DNA from: Halieaceae bacterium UBA5085
GTDB taxonomy: Bacteria; Pseudomonadota; Gammaproteobacteria; Pseudomonadales; Halieaceae
Reading direction: 5' to 3'
DNA: 49,220 nucleotides
Assembly (NCBI GenBank): GCA_002414665.1
Contig: DIAF01000047.1
Span: 6,671-55,890, forward strand
Shown here: in pieces, positions 8,592 through 15,417 of the stretch
Numbering within the stretch: position 1 is the first letter of the stretch
How the letters are laid out: each line of letters begins with the position of its first letter
Translations under genes and position numbers: made by a program
Notes under the pieces: model-generated
Databases searched by the model: none
The model's input: the letters and a program-made list of their open reading frames with translations, nothing else
What the model was told of the DNA's origin: nothing

Positions 8592-8790
8592 GGTCCCTCT
8601 TCGAACTATCGCAGTGCCGCTTCGTCTGGGTACCGCACCTTCAAATCCCTCCCGCCTGGTACGGGGATCGGTTCCATAAGCGCTGTGGATGGCCGGGCAT
8701 ATATGCCGGCCTGAAAGACAGTTTCTTCAACCACGCAAACGCACTGGCGGTCAGTGCGCTCTGCTCAACTTAAAAAGGAGAAATCCACCA

Positions 8791-8805
8791 CCAGCCTTTG
8801 GCTGG
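8791..8805. repeat. Hairpin after an isolated ribosome-binding-like AAGGAG
   Basis: CCAGCC-TTT-GGCTGG is a perfect 6-bp stem with a 3-base loop. It lies about 11 bases after AAAAAGGAGAAA at 8772-8783 and 170 bases before the integrase start. A leader or attenuator role is possible but not shown. Confidence 0.4.
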
Positions 8806-8974
8806 ATGACCGTTGGTTTGCACGGGCCAGTTTTCTTGCGAAAACACACCGTGCTGTCTATGGCCAGACACATTCAGGTCAACCGGGATTGGTGTCCCGT
8901 GATCGTACCGCTCGTCGGACCTGCGCAGCATTGTTGCCAGGTGATCAGAAACACTCACCGATGGAAACAACACT

Positions 8975-9841
8975 ATGCGAGACCTGAACTACCAACTGAA
9001 ACTCTTGTGCAAACACAGCCATGAAGGCAGCTTCGAAACCCGCGTAGGCCGTGAGCGCCAGTTGAGCGCAATCGCCAACCAGTTGCACGAGCTGGGCTTC
9101 CGGCAATTGAAGGCCTCCTCCCTCAAACAAAAGCATGTCCAGGCCCTGGTGGACGAGTGGCTGAAACAGAACCTTTCACCCGGCACCATCAAGAACCGGA
9201 TGAGCTGTTTACGCTGGTGGGCCGAGAAGGTTAACAAGCGGGCCGTGGTTGCCAGCTCCAACGACTTTTATGGCATACCGGACCGGCAGTTCGTATCCGG
9301 CACCAGCAAGGCCAAGGACCTGAAAAGGGACCAACTCGCCCTGGTGAAAGATGAATATGTGAGGATGAGCCTGCGCCTGCAACAGGCCTTCGGGCTTCGA
9401 CGGGAGGAAGCCCTGAAGATCCAGCCCCGCTGGGCAGACCGGGGTGATCACCTGCACCTCAAGGCCAGTTGGACCAAGGGCGGACGGGAACGCACCGTCC
9501 CCATCCGCACCCTGGAACAACGCGCCCTGCTGGAACAGGCCAAGCGGCTGGCCGGTTTCGGCTCGCTGATCCCCCGGGGCCGGCAATACATCGAGCAGCT
9601 CAGGATCTACGAACGCCACACCGCCAACGCCGGCTTATCCAAAATGCACGGCCTGCGCCATGCCTATGCCCAGCAGCGGTACCGGGAACTCACAGGTTGG
9701 CCCTGCCCCCATGCGGGCGGGCCCGCCAAAGAGCAATTAACCGGGTCACAGCGTCAGGTCGACCAGCAGGCCCGCCTGACCATCAGTGCTGAAATAGGCC
9801 ATGTCAGAGCCCAGATAACTGCTGTGTACATAGGCAGATAG
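8975..9841 (+). CDS. Small tyrosine recombinase / integrase
   Basis: A 288-residue site-specific recombinase of the group with an N-terminal SAM-like arm/core-binding domain (about residues 1-100, including LKQKHVQALVDEWL and LSPGTIKNRMSCLRWW) and a catalytic domain. Candidate catalytic residues are R142 or R143 in LRREEALKI, H225 and R228 in HGLRHAYAQ, H276 in GHVRAQ, and the nucleophile Y285 in ITAVYIGR, only three residues from the C-terminus. The ATG at 8975 has only a weak ribosome-binding site. It is followed 3 bases later by an AlpA-like gene and then by a second, unrelated integrase. Which enzyme targets tRNA-Arg cannot be decided from sequence; the second is closer to it. Confidence 0.88.
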   Translation: MRDLNYQLKLLCKHSHEGSFETRVGRERQLSAIANQLHELGFRQLKASSLKQKHVQALVDEWLKQNLSPGTIKNRMSCLRWWAEKVNKRAVVASSNDFYGIPDRQFVSGTSKAKDLKRDQLALVKDEYVRMSLRLQQAFGLRREEALKIQPRWADRGDHLHLKASWTKGGRERTVPIRTLEQRALLEQAKRLAGFGSLIPRGRQYIEQLRIYERHTANAGLSKMHGLRHAYAQQRYRELTGWPCPHAGGPAKEQLTGSQRQVDQQARLTISAEIGHVRAQITAVYIGR

Positions 9842-9844
9842 GGC

Positions 9845-10204
9845 ATGCAGATCCAACCCCGCCTGATCCGACTCCGCGATGCCCCGGCCTACCTCGGGAT
9901 CAACAAGAATACTTTTAATCGCGTGGTGCGCCCTGCCCTGTCTGAGGTTTCCCTGGGACAACAAACCATTCTCTTCGACAGACTTGAAATCGACGCCTGG
10001 GCGGAGGACTATATCCAACGCAACGGGCGTCGTCCTTTAGGCTCAATTCTGGAGGACGATTTATGTCAAAGCGCAACAAAATGCCGGGGCTCCGCCTCAA
10101 AAACGGGATCTGGCATATCGAAAAACGCTCGCAGTACGCCCCCGGCGGCTGGCTCCGCGAAAGCACAGGAGTATCTGGCCGCACTGAGGCAGAGCAAAAA
10201 CTGA
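9845..10204 (+). CDS. AlpA/excisionase-like DNA-binding protein
   Basis: A 119-residue protein whose N-terminal ~60 residues resemble the winged-helix fold of MerR/AlpA-type excisionases: LIRLRDAPAYLGINKNTFN is the helix-turn-helix, and ILFDRLEIDAWAEDYIQ the following wing and helix. The C-terminal 45 residues are Ser/Ala/Gly/Lys-rich and probably disordered. The gene overlaps the start of the second integrase by about 140 bases in another frame, an unusually long overlap that implies tight coupling. Its position between two recombinases suggests it steers integration versus excision or regulates the integrase promoter. The role is inferred. Confidence 0.7.
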   Translation: MQIQPRLIRLRDAPAYLGINKNTFNRVVRPALSEVSLGQQTILFDRLEIDAWAEDYIQRNGRRPLGSILEDDLCQSATKCRGSASKTGSGISKNARSTPPAAGSAKAQEYLAALRQSKN

Positions 10205-11226
10205 TCCGTCGACTGGCGGAGATTCAAGAGGAGGCAAAGCAACAAGCCGCAGCGGTTTATACCTTCGAGGCAGCGGCACTGCGATACCTCGAAGATATTG
10301 CACAGTCGTCATCGGCAGAAACGATAGCGATACATCTGGACCAGTTGTTCGTGTATATCGGCGCACTGCCCCTGGAGCAGGTCCACGACGGCACTTTAAA
10401 GCCATTCGTGGATGAGCGGCTCCGTCTGGGGAAGGCCCCGAAATCCATTAACAATGCGATTGGTACAGCCAGTGCAGTTCTCAATCGCGCGGCGCGGGTA
10501 TGGCGAAATGAGCAAGGGCTGCCGTGGCTAAAACAGGCACCGCCCAAACTCAGTCGGCTATCGCTCAAGGGGTGCCAGAAAAGACCGTACCCCTTGTCGT
10601 GGGAAGAACAGGACAGGCTTTTTTCAAGGCTCCCCCGCCACCTGGCGGATGCCGCGATGTTTGCGGTCAATACGGGATGCCGGGAACAAGAGGTCTGCCA
10701 GCTGCGCTGGGCATGGGAGGTAAAACTGGATGATCTATCCACTTTCGCCTTTGTCCTGCCCGAGTCGATCACCAAGACCAGTACCGAGCGGGTGGTGGTG
10801 CTCAACACGGTCGCGAAGGCAGTAGTCGATTCACGGCGGGGGATCCACGAGGACTTCGTGTTTACCTATCGGGGCAACCCGGTCGGGAAGTTACGGACCA
10901 GCGCGTGGATCAGGGCCTGGACGAAGGCCGGGTTACCGACGGACAGCACCATACTCAAAGGCGTTCACAATTTGCGCCATACGTTCGGCCGAAGGCTGCG
11001 AGGCGCGGCGGTTCCACTGGAAACACGCAAGGCGCTGCTGGGGCATGCCAGTGGTGATATCACCACCCACTACTCGGCAGCCGAACTCGGCGAACTGCTG
11101 GATGCCGCGGAGAAGGTGACCGATCGTGGGCGCGCGCAATCGCCCACCCTGACAGTGATAAAGCGGCAGAAGGAGGAAAGTGTCGGAAAACTGCCGGAAA
11201 TGCGCGGGAAGGTTAGTGGCTGCTAA
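10063..11226 (+). CDS. Phage-type tyrosine recombinase adjacent to tRNA-Arg
   Basis: A 387-residue integrase with an N-terminal region (1-60) that may bind arm sites, a SAM-like core-binding domain (about 65-170), and a catalytic domain with the full set R207 (NTGCREQEVCQLRW), H302 and R305 (HNLRHTFGRR), H328 (LLGHASGD) and Y337 (THYSAAE). All key residues are intact, so it should be active. The gene ends 20 bases from the 3' CCA of tRNA-Arg, the standard arrangement for an element using that tRNA as its attachment site. The proposed core spans the anticodon loop. A GGAGG-like site precedes the ATG. Confidence 0.92.
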   Translation: MSKRNKMPGLRLKNGIWHIEKRSQYAPGGWLRESTGVSGRTEAEQKLIRRLAEIQEEAKQQAAAVYTFEAAALRYLEDIAQSSSAETIAIHLDQLFVYIGALPLEQVHDGTLKPFVDERLRLGKAPKSINNAIGTASAVLNRAARVWRNEQGLPWLKQAPPKLSRLSLKGCQKRPYPLSWEEQDRLFSRLPRHLADAAMFAVNTGCREQEVCQLRWAWEVKLDDLSTFAFVLPESITKTSTERVVVLNTVAKAVVDSRRGIHEDFVFTYRGNPVGKLRTSAWIRAWTKAGLPTDSTILKGVHNLRHTFGRRLRGAAVPLETRKALLGHASGDITTHYSAAELGELLDAAEKVTDRGRAQSPTLTVIKRQKEESVGKLPEMRGKVSGC

Positions 11227-11246
11227 GCTGCAGACCCTTACGGAAT

Positions 11247-11323
11247 TGGCGCGCCTGGCACGATTCGAACGTGCGACCGCCTGGTTCGTAGCCAGGTACT
11301 CTATCCAGCTGAGCTACAGGCGC
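11247..11323 (-). tRNA. tRNA-Arg (anticodon ACG)
   Basis: A complete 77-base cloverleaf on the minus strand. The acceptor stem GCGCCTG/CAGGCGC pairs perfectly, followed by discriminator G and encoded CCA (plus strand TGG at 11247-11249). The anticodon stem CCTGG/CCAGG encloses the loop CTACGAA, giving anticodon ACG (11287-11289), and the T arm is GCACG-TTCGAAT-CGTGC. ACG, edited to ICG, reads CGU/CGC/CGA and is normally essential. If an element inserted at the anticodon loop, the 3' half (11247-11280) came from the element and restored the gene. Confidence 0.96.
11281..11294 (+). repeat. Right att-like core repeat (copy 2) in the tRNA-Arg anticodon arm
   Basis: CTGGTTCGTAGCCA, identical to 545-558, covers the anticodon loop and most of the stem. 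The 5-7-5 inverted repeat of the anticodon stem-loop is a typical crossover core for tyrosine recombinases. Confidence 0.65.
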
Positions 11324-11336
11324 GTTGAGGGGCGCT

Positions 11337-11365
11337 ACTATAGGTATCAGCGACCTGTTCGTCAA
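11337..11365 (-). promoter_or_regulatory. Sigma-70-type promoter of tRNA-Arg
   Basis: On the minus strand TTGACG (11360-11365) and TATAGT (11337-11342) are separated by exactly 17 bases, close to the sigma-70 consensus. They lie 13 bases before the mature tRNA 5' end. The GC-rich sequence after the -10 (GCGCCCC) resembles a stringently controlled discriminator. Confidence 0.75.
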
Positions 11366-11387
11366 GTCCTCCCAAGCCAAAAACACG

Positions 11388-13085
11388 TCAATCGCCCAGC
11401 ACTCCGCCTGCAATCGCGCCACGGGACGGCGTGTCCACCAGAACCCCTGGGTTCATCATGCCATGAGGGTCAAGCACGGCGCGAGCGCCGGCAAAGGCCT
11501 CGCGGAACAGCACCGGCACCTGCTCGTCATAGCCCGCCGGACGATGGTCCCTGCCCACGGCGTGATGGTGTGTCACTGTGCCGCCAAGGCCGGTCACCGC
11601 CGCGTTGGCAGCGCGCTTGATGTGCCGCCAGCGGTCCAGCATCGCCTGCATGTCGCCCTGGTCGGTACCCCGCGCATAAAAGGTGAAATACGGTGCGGGG
11701 CCGTCAGGGTAGATATGGGTAAAGCGGCAGCTCAGCAAGCCATCCGCCCCGGTTGCTTCACGAATCGCACGCGCCAAGGCGGCGCGGACGCCGCCGTAGA
11801 AGGCGTCGAAGCGGTCCCAGGTAATGGCGGTTTCAAAGGTGTCAGCCATCACGCCACGAGGCGTCAGATAATTGCGGTAGTACGGCGCGCGCAGGAACTG
11901 GTCGCGCCATGCCCCGGCTGCACCCTGCCGGTGTTCGGCCGGCACACTGCCATCCTGGCCGCGCAGGGAGCGCTGTGCGGCCTCGGCGTCCCACTGCCCG
12001 CCGTGGTCTGCCATCAACTCAAGCGCCCGCGCCAGCCAGGCATCCAGCGGATGATCGGCCGACTCAAAAGCCAGCACAAGCAGCGCGGTGGTGCCATCGC
12101 CAACACCGTTCAGCATGGCTTCTGCCGGGTCCAGCAGGCGGCAGTTGCTGGGAAACAGGGCTGCCTGGCTCACGGCGCGCACCGCATTGGTGGCCCGTGC
12201 CATATCGGGGAAGCGCACGCTGGCCGAAGCGCGGTAGCGCGGACGATCCTGCACCCGCATCCAGGCGCGGGTGATCAGGCCGAGTGTACCCTCGGAGCCA
12301 ATCAGCATCCGGTCGGGGGACGGGCCAGCACCGGAGCCGGGCAAGCGACGGGTTTCCAGCACACCACGGGGGGTCAGCATGCGCAGGTTCTCGACAAAAT
12401 CGTCGATGTGCGTGTACTGGGTGGCGTAATGACCGCCGGCGCGTGTCGCGATCCAGCCGCCGAGCGTGGAAAACTGAAAACTCTGGGGGAAATGCCGCAG
12501 TGTGAGTCCCGCAGGCTTCAGCGCCGCCTCGAGCTCGGGCCCCAGGGCGCCGCCCTCTATCAGCGCCGCCCGACTGCTGTGGTCGATGTCCAGCACGCGA
12601 TTCATATACTGCAGGTCGACGGACACCACGCCATCGTAGTCACCCTGGACGTCCGCTTCCACACCACCACAAACGCTGGTGCCGCCACCGAAGGGAATCA
12701 CCGCAGTACGCACACTGACCGCCCAGTCGAGCACAGCTTCGAGTTGCGTCTCGCTATGCGGGAATGCCACCTGATCCGGCACCGCCGGCAGCGTGCGATG
12801 CAACAAGCGCAGACTGTCCGCGAGCGACTTGCCCAGGGCATGGGACAGGCGGTCATAGGGCAAGGCAGAGCAGATGCCCTGCAGCGCAGCGGGCGGACTG
12901 ATACGGGGCGAAGGCAGTTTGAAATCCGACAGCTCAGGCGGAACGACCGGCGAACCGCCTCCCATCAGCGACACGAGCTCAGCCAGACGCGCTTCCTCGG
13001 CCGCGTTCAATTCCTCATCGGCATAACCCCAACCCCAGAAGCGCAGCGTACGCCGATGGCCGAGGGTTGCAGGCGAGGCACTCAC
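11388..13085 (-). CDS. FAD-binding oxidase, alkyldihydroxyacetonephosphate synthase (AGPS)-like
   Basis: A 565-residue VAO/PCMH-type flavoprotein. The N-terminus RTLRFWGWGYADEE, the FAD pyrophosphate loop VIPFGGGTSVCGGVE, the segment GGWIATRAGGHYATQY, and a C-terminal triple histidine within GTVTHHHAVGRDH (H506-H508) are characteristic of AGPS-like enzymes; in AGPS the histidine motif is catalytic. Eukaryotic AGPS swaps the acyl for an alkyl chain in ether lipid synthesis. Bacterial homologues are widespread and many have unknown substrates, so an ether-lipid role is only possible. It starts at GTG one base after the stop of the upstream gene, implying translational coupling. It is the first chromosomal gene right of the tRNA. 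Confidence 0.88.
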   Translation of the reverse strand: MSASPATLGHRRTLRFWGWGYADEELNAAEEARLAELVSLMGGGSPVVPPELSDFKLPSPRISPPAALQGICSALPYDRLSHALGKSLADSLRLLHRTLPAVPDQVAFPHSETQLEAVLDWAVSVRTAVIPFGGGTSVCGGVEADVQGDYDGVVSVDLQYMNRVLDIDHSSRAALIEGGALGPELEAALKPAGLTLRHFPQSFQFSTLGGWIATRAGGHYATQYTHIDDFVENLRMLTPRGVLETRRLPGSGAGPSPDRMLIGSEGTLGLITRAWMRVQDRPRYRASASVRFPDMARATNAVRAVSQAALFPSNCRLLDPAEAMLNGVGDGTTALLVLAFESADHPLDAWLARALELMADHGGQWDAEAAQRSLRGQDGSVPAEHRQGAAGAWRDQFLRAPYYRNYLTPRGVMADTFETAITWDRFDAFYGGVRAALARAIREATGADGLLSCRFTHIYPDGPAPYFTFYARGTDQGDMQAMLDRWRHIKRAANAAVTGLGGTVTHHHAVGRDHRPAGYDEQVPVLFREAFAGARAVLDPHGMMNPGVLVDTPSRGAIAGGVLGD

Positions 13086-13086
13086 C

Positions 13087-13497
13087 TCAGCGGATAAAGC
13101 CGGTACTGGATTCCATGTACAAGCGCAACGGCAGGCTGCCGTCGTCTTTCAGGTGGATGATCAACCCGTAGTTGTCGTTGTCGTAGTCCGCGACCCACTC
13201 ATACCGGAAGTCCGGCAGTAGGTCGATGGGCTCGGGACGGCGCCCCACCACTCTCACCTCTTCCAGTGCGCCAGGGTCAAAGGCCACACGCGCCTTGGGA
13301 ATGATCAGGGTGATTTTACGCTCACCGGTGGCTTCGCCGGGCTCTACATTGCCGACGGTGATACCGGAGTCAGCATCGAGGTGGCCTTTCACCAGCTGCA
13401 GCCAACCACTCTCGGTGATCGCCTTGTCAGCCCAAGACACCGGGGCGGCAAGCATCATACAAAGCGCACTCGACAGACAGACAGAACGAACCAGCAT
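13087..13497 (-). CDS. Secreted protein of unknown function
   Basis: A 136-residue protein with a clear Sec signal (MLVRSVCLSSALCMMLAAPVSWA, cleavage after about residue 23) and a GGAGG ribosome-binding site. The mature part is mostly beta-strand-like (RKITLIIPKARVAF, YGLIIHLKDDGSLPLRLYME) and has no motif I recognise. It is translationally coupled to the AGPS-like gene, so a related periplasmic role is possible. No function is assigned. Confidence 0.75.
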   Translation of the reverse strand: MLVRSVCLSSALCMMLAAPVSWADKAITESGWLQLVKGHLDADSGITVGNVEPGEATGERKITLIIPKARVAFDPGALEEVRVVGRRPEPIDLLPDFRYEWVADYDNDNYGLIIHLKDDGSLPLRLYMESSTGFIR

Positions 13498-13585
13498 GAT
13501 GGCCTCCGGCGTAGCTTGCGGGGAAGGTGGGGCAGCTCCTCAAGACCGGACCGCAACGGGCCGGAAAGAGCTGCCCCGACGACAG

Positions 13586-14044
13586 TTACTGCATGGCGTC
13601 CTTGACAGCTGCATTTGCGTCGTCAGCCATCTCGCCGGCTTTTTCCTTGGCTTCGTCCATGGCCTGCCCGGCTTCATGCTGCGCATCTTCAGCCGCCTGA
13701 CCTGCATCGTGCATGGCATCTTCCGCCATCTGCTTGCCGTCGTGCATGGCATCGTCCATGGCACTGCCTGCGTCGTCCATCGCGTCGCTGGCTGCGCTTG
13801 ACGCGCTGTCCATGGCATCGCCCGCGGCATCTGCCGCATCGTCCATGGCGTCACCGGCTGCGTCCATGGCATTGCTTGCCGCTTCCGCCGTGGCGTTGCC
13901 CGCCTCTTCCGCTTTCTCCGCCACCGTGCTCATGGCATTGGAAGCAGACTCGCTCACTGCCTCGGCGTCTTCCTTGCTGCACGCAGAAAGACCGAAGACC
14001 ATCATCGTTGCCAGTACGGCACCCGCTACTTTTTGTGTTTTCAT
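13586..14044 (-). CDS. Ala/Asp-rich repetitive lipoprotein
   Basis: A 152-residue lipoprotein. The signal ends in GLSAC (lipidated cysteine about residue 22), and the rest is almost entirely Ala, Asp, Glu, Met, Ser and Gly in short repeats such as SNAMDAAGDAMDDAAD and AMHDAGQAAEDA. The roughly 4-, 7- and 11-residue spacing predicts a long amphipathic helix or coiled coil, resembling LEA-like stress proteins or Lpp-type helical lipoproteins. The ribosome-binding region AAGGGGTGA is good. It stands alone between the secreted protein gene and the globin gene. A role in envelope stability or desiccation protection would be guesswork. Confidence 0.8.
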   Translation of the reverse strand: MKTQKVAGAVLATMMVFGLSACSKEDAEAVSESASNAMSTVAEKAEEAGNATAEAASNAMDAAGDAMDDAADAAGDAMDSASSAASDAMDDAGSAMDDAMHDGKQMAEDAMHDAGQAAEDAQHEAGQAMDEAKEKAGEMADDANAAVKDAMQ

Positions 14045-14154
14045 ACAATCACCCCTTGATTTGGTTGTGTTGTCGCGTCCGCACAGGACCCCTTGAGACT
14101 ACACAGCTCGCGCTGCGGAGTAAAGCCGGACAAGCGCCAGCATGGACCGCGCAC

Positions 14155-14583
14155 CTACTCCGCGACGATATCCCCGTGCATGGCCGCGAGTCGCTGCAGC
14201 AGCGCATTCTGCGCAGCTATCGCGATCCGCTCCTGTTCCATGACCCGGATAAGATCATCGACGAGACGGTTGAACTGGGCGGAGGTGACAGCGAGATGGC
14301 GGTGCGTTTCACGCATGCTGTCGCCCGTGTAAACGCAGGGGCCATCACTGACCGCGCAGAGCTGCTCGGCGAGTTTGTCGCGGAAACGCTGAATGTCGGT
14401 GTCGGCGAACAGCGCGCGGATCTCCGCGTCCTCCGCTATCTCCCACAGCAGGCCATCGACAATTCTGTCTATACCCGCCTGGCCACCCAGCTGGGTGTAA
14501 AGCGGTCGCGGCGAATGAGCCTGCGGCGTGCAGCCCGCTGCCAGCAGGGTACAGGCCAACAAGACTTTCAGCGCATCAGACAT
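14155..14583 (-). CDS. Group 1 truncated hemoglobin with a lipoprotein signal
   Basis: A 142-residue protein. Residues 1-18 form a lipoprotein-type signal (LLACTLLAAGC, Cys18), followed by a two-over-two truncated globin: LYTQLGGQAGIDRIVDGLL, then the CD region ALFADTD, QLCAVSDGPCVYTGDSM, and the proximal heme ligand H94 in MRETHRHLAVTSAQF. The B10 tyrosine usual in TrHbN appears replaced by Leu. Such globins bind O2 or NO and can detoxify NO, but most are cytoplasmic; periplasmic anchoring is unusual. The gene lies 9 bases after the DUF3034 gene in a run with an EAL sensor and a cupredoxin, suggesting a shared redox or gas-sensing function (inference). Confidence 0.85.
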   Translation of the reverse strand: MSDALKVLLACTLLAAGCTPQAHSPRPLYTQLGGQAGIDRIVDGLLWEIAEDAEIRALFADTDIQRFRDKLAEQLCAVSDGPCVYTGDSMRETHRHLAVTSAQFNRLVDDLIRVMEQERIAIAAQNALLQRLAAMHGDIVAE

Positions 14584-14592
14584 CCCCGGCTC

Positions 14593-15417
14593 CTACTGGC
14601 TCAACTGAATTGACAGGTACCAGCCGCTCTGGTCCTCCAGACCCGCAATGTCACCCAGCTCGGTCCAGGCGAGCACGGCGGCGACACGCTTGTTGGGAAA
14701 CCAGCCCAGGAAAATATCAGCCCAGTCGTCCTCGGCCACGGCCTGCAGGCCGTCGGGCTTTTGCCGATACTCGGCGCCGAGCACCCAGTGACGATCGAAA
14801 AACAGCCCGGCGCTGACCTCGGCGACCAGTTCTCGCTGTTCCGCAAACCCCAGCAATCCGGTCTGGTGGGCCGCCGTCCAGCGCAGGCTCCCATTGGCAA
14901 ACACATTGCGCCCCAGGACCCCGTTGAGCCAGAGTTTGCCGGCGGCGAGGTAGAGATCTGTACCACTGTCACGGGCCGCCCCCAGGGCCAGAGGAACGGT
15001 CATGTCGCGGTTGCGCTTGTACTGCAAGCCCGCCGTCAATTGGGGCATGGCGCCGTAAACGAAGTCCCCCGCCAGTCGCACCTTCGCCCCGAATACGTCC
15101 TGGCGAATAGCGAGACCCAGCGGCTCAACCTCAAGGTCCTGGCGGCTGACGCTGAACTCCAGGCGGTTTTCGAACCCCAGACTGGCACTCTGCGTATCCA
15201 GCTGGAAATCGTCGACCGCAACCCTGCTCAGGCCCAGGGCACCACCCCATTCGCCCGCATCGCCGTAACCACTGATGATCGCCCAGGGTGTGATGCCGCC
15301 ACCCGCCTGCCCTTCTATGCTGCTCGCACCCCCCGTCGCCAGCAACCGACTGTCGGCCTGCGCTGTGACGGCCAGGCAGAGCGCCAGCGCTGGAATGAGC
15401 CCGCGCACTGCCATCAT
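14593..15417 (-). CDS. DUF3034 family secreted protein
   Basis: A 274-residue protein with a signal peptide (MMAVRGLIPALALCLAVTAQA) and the DUF3034 hallmark N-terminus GGASSIEGQAGGGITPWAII followed by a GYGDAGEWGG segment. The rest consists of alternating beta strands with aromatic ends (LQYKRNRDMTVPLALG, WVLGAEYRQKPDGL) and a C-terminal strand ending WYLSIQLSQ, consistent with an outer-membrane beta-barrel. Function is unknown. The start overlaps the EAL gene stop (ATGA at 15414-15417), so the two are translated together. Co-occurrence with the EAL sensor and cupredoxin is the best clue to its role. Confidence 0.83.
   Translation of the reverse strand: MMAVRGLIPALALCLAVTAQADSRLLATGGASSIEGQAGGGITPWAIISGYGDAGEWGGALGLSRVAVDDFQLDTQSASLGFENRLEFSVSRQDLEVEPLGLAIRQDVFGAKVRLAGDFVYGAMPQLTAGLQYKRNRDMTVPLALGAARDSGTDLYLAAGKLWLNGVLGRNVFANGSLRWTAAHQTGLLGFAEQRELVAEVSAGLFFDRHWVLGAEYRQKPDGLQAVAEDDWADIFLGWFPNKRVAAVLAWTELGDIAGLEDQSGWYLSIQLSQ

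Larger units (their letters stand above)
7925..8974. other. Hairpin-rich non-coding region upstream of the integrase module
   Basis: About 1,050 bases with no credible gene; the short frames have no family features. It holds at least six sizeable inverted repeats: 8154-8191, 8244-8268, 8548-8573, 8576-8591 (GCGA loop), 8691-8711 and 8791-8805. There are also shorter ones near 8455-8515, including GAAA and GCGA tetraloop-like sequences. This density suggests a structured RNA, a regulatory leader for the integrase, or recombinase/accessory-protein binding arms. It does not match a group II intron domain V, a CRISPR array or an attC site that I can recognise. Confidence 0.5.
545..11294. mobile_element. 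Genomic island bounded by tRNA-Arg-derived direct repeats
   Basis: About 10.7 kb between two direct copies of CTGGTTCGTAGCCA. The right end carries a tyrosine recombinase gene ending 21 bases from the 3' end of tRNA-Arg, a classic arrangement for tRNA-targeting integrative elements. Contents: P450/MarR, RND efflux, two thioesterases, a hairpin-rich non-coding region, integrase, AlpA-like protein, integrase. Base composition to at least 8 kb is less GC-rich than the sequence right of the tRNA. There are no transfer, replication or phage structural genes, so it would be a non-conjugative integrative element or a remnant. The left boundary is not canonical: the displaced tRNA 3' half expected left of 545 is absent. 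Confidence 0.6.

Noticed and set aside
7925..8974. Group II intron or retron
   Set aside because: No reverse transcriptase gene is present and no domain V-like motif was recognised. The hairpins alone are not enough to claim either.
8567..9024. Short plus-strand frames in the integrase leader
   Set aside because: They overlap each other and the hairpins, and show no recognisable domain or good start. The region is better described as non-coding.
11325..13097. Long plus-strand open frame of about 590 codons
   Set aside because: It is the antisense shadow of the AGPS-like gene in GC-rich DNA; the minus-strand protein has clear FAD motifs.
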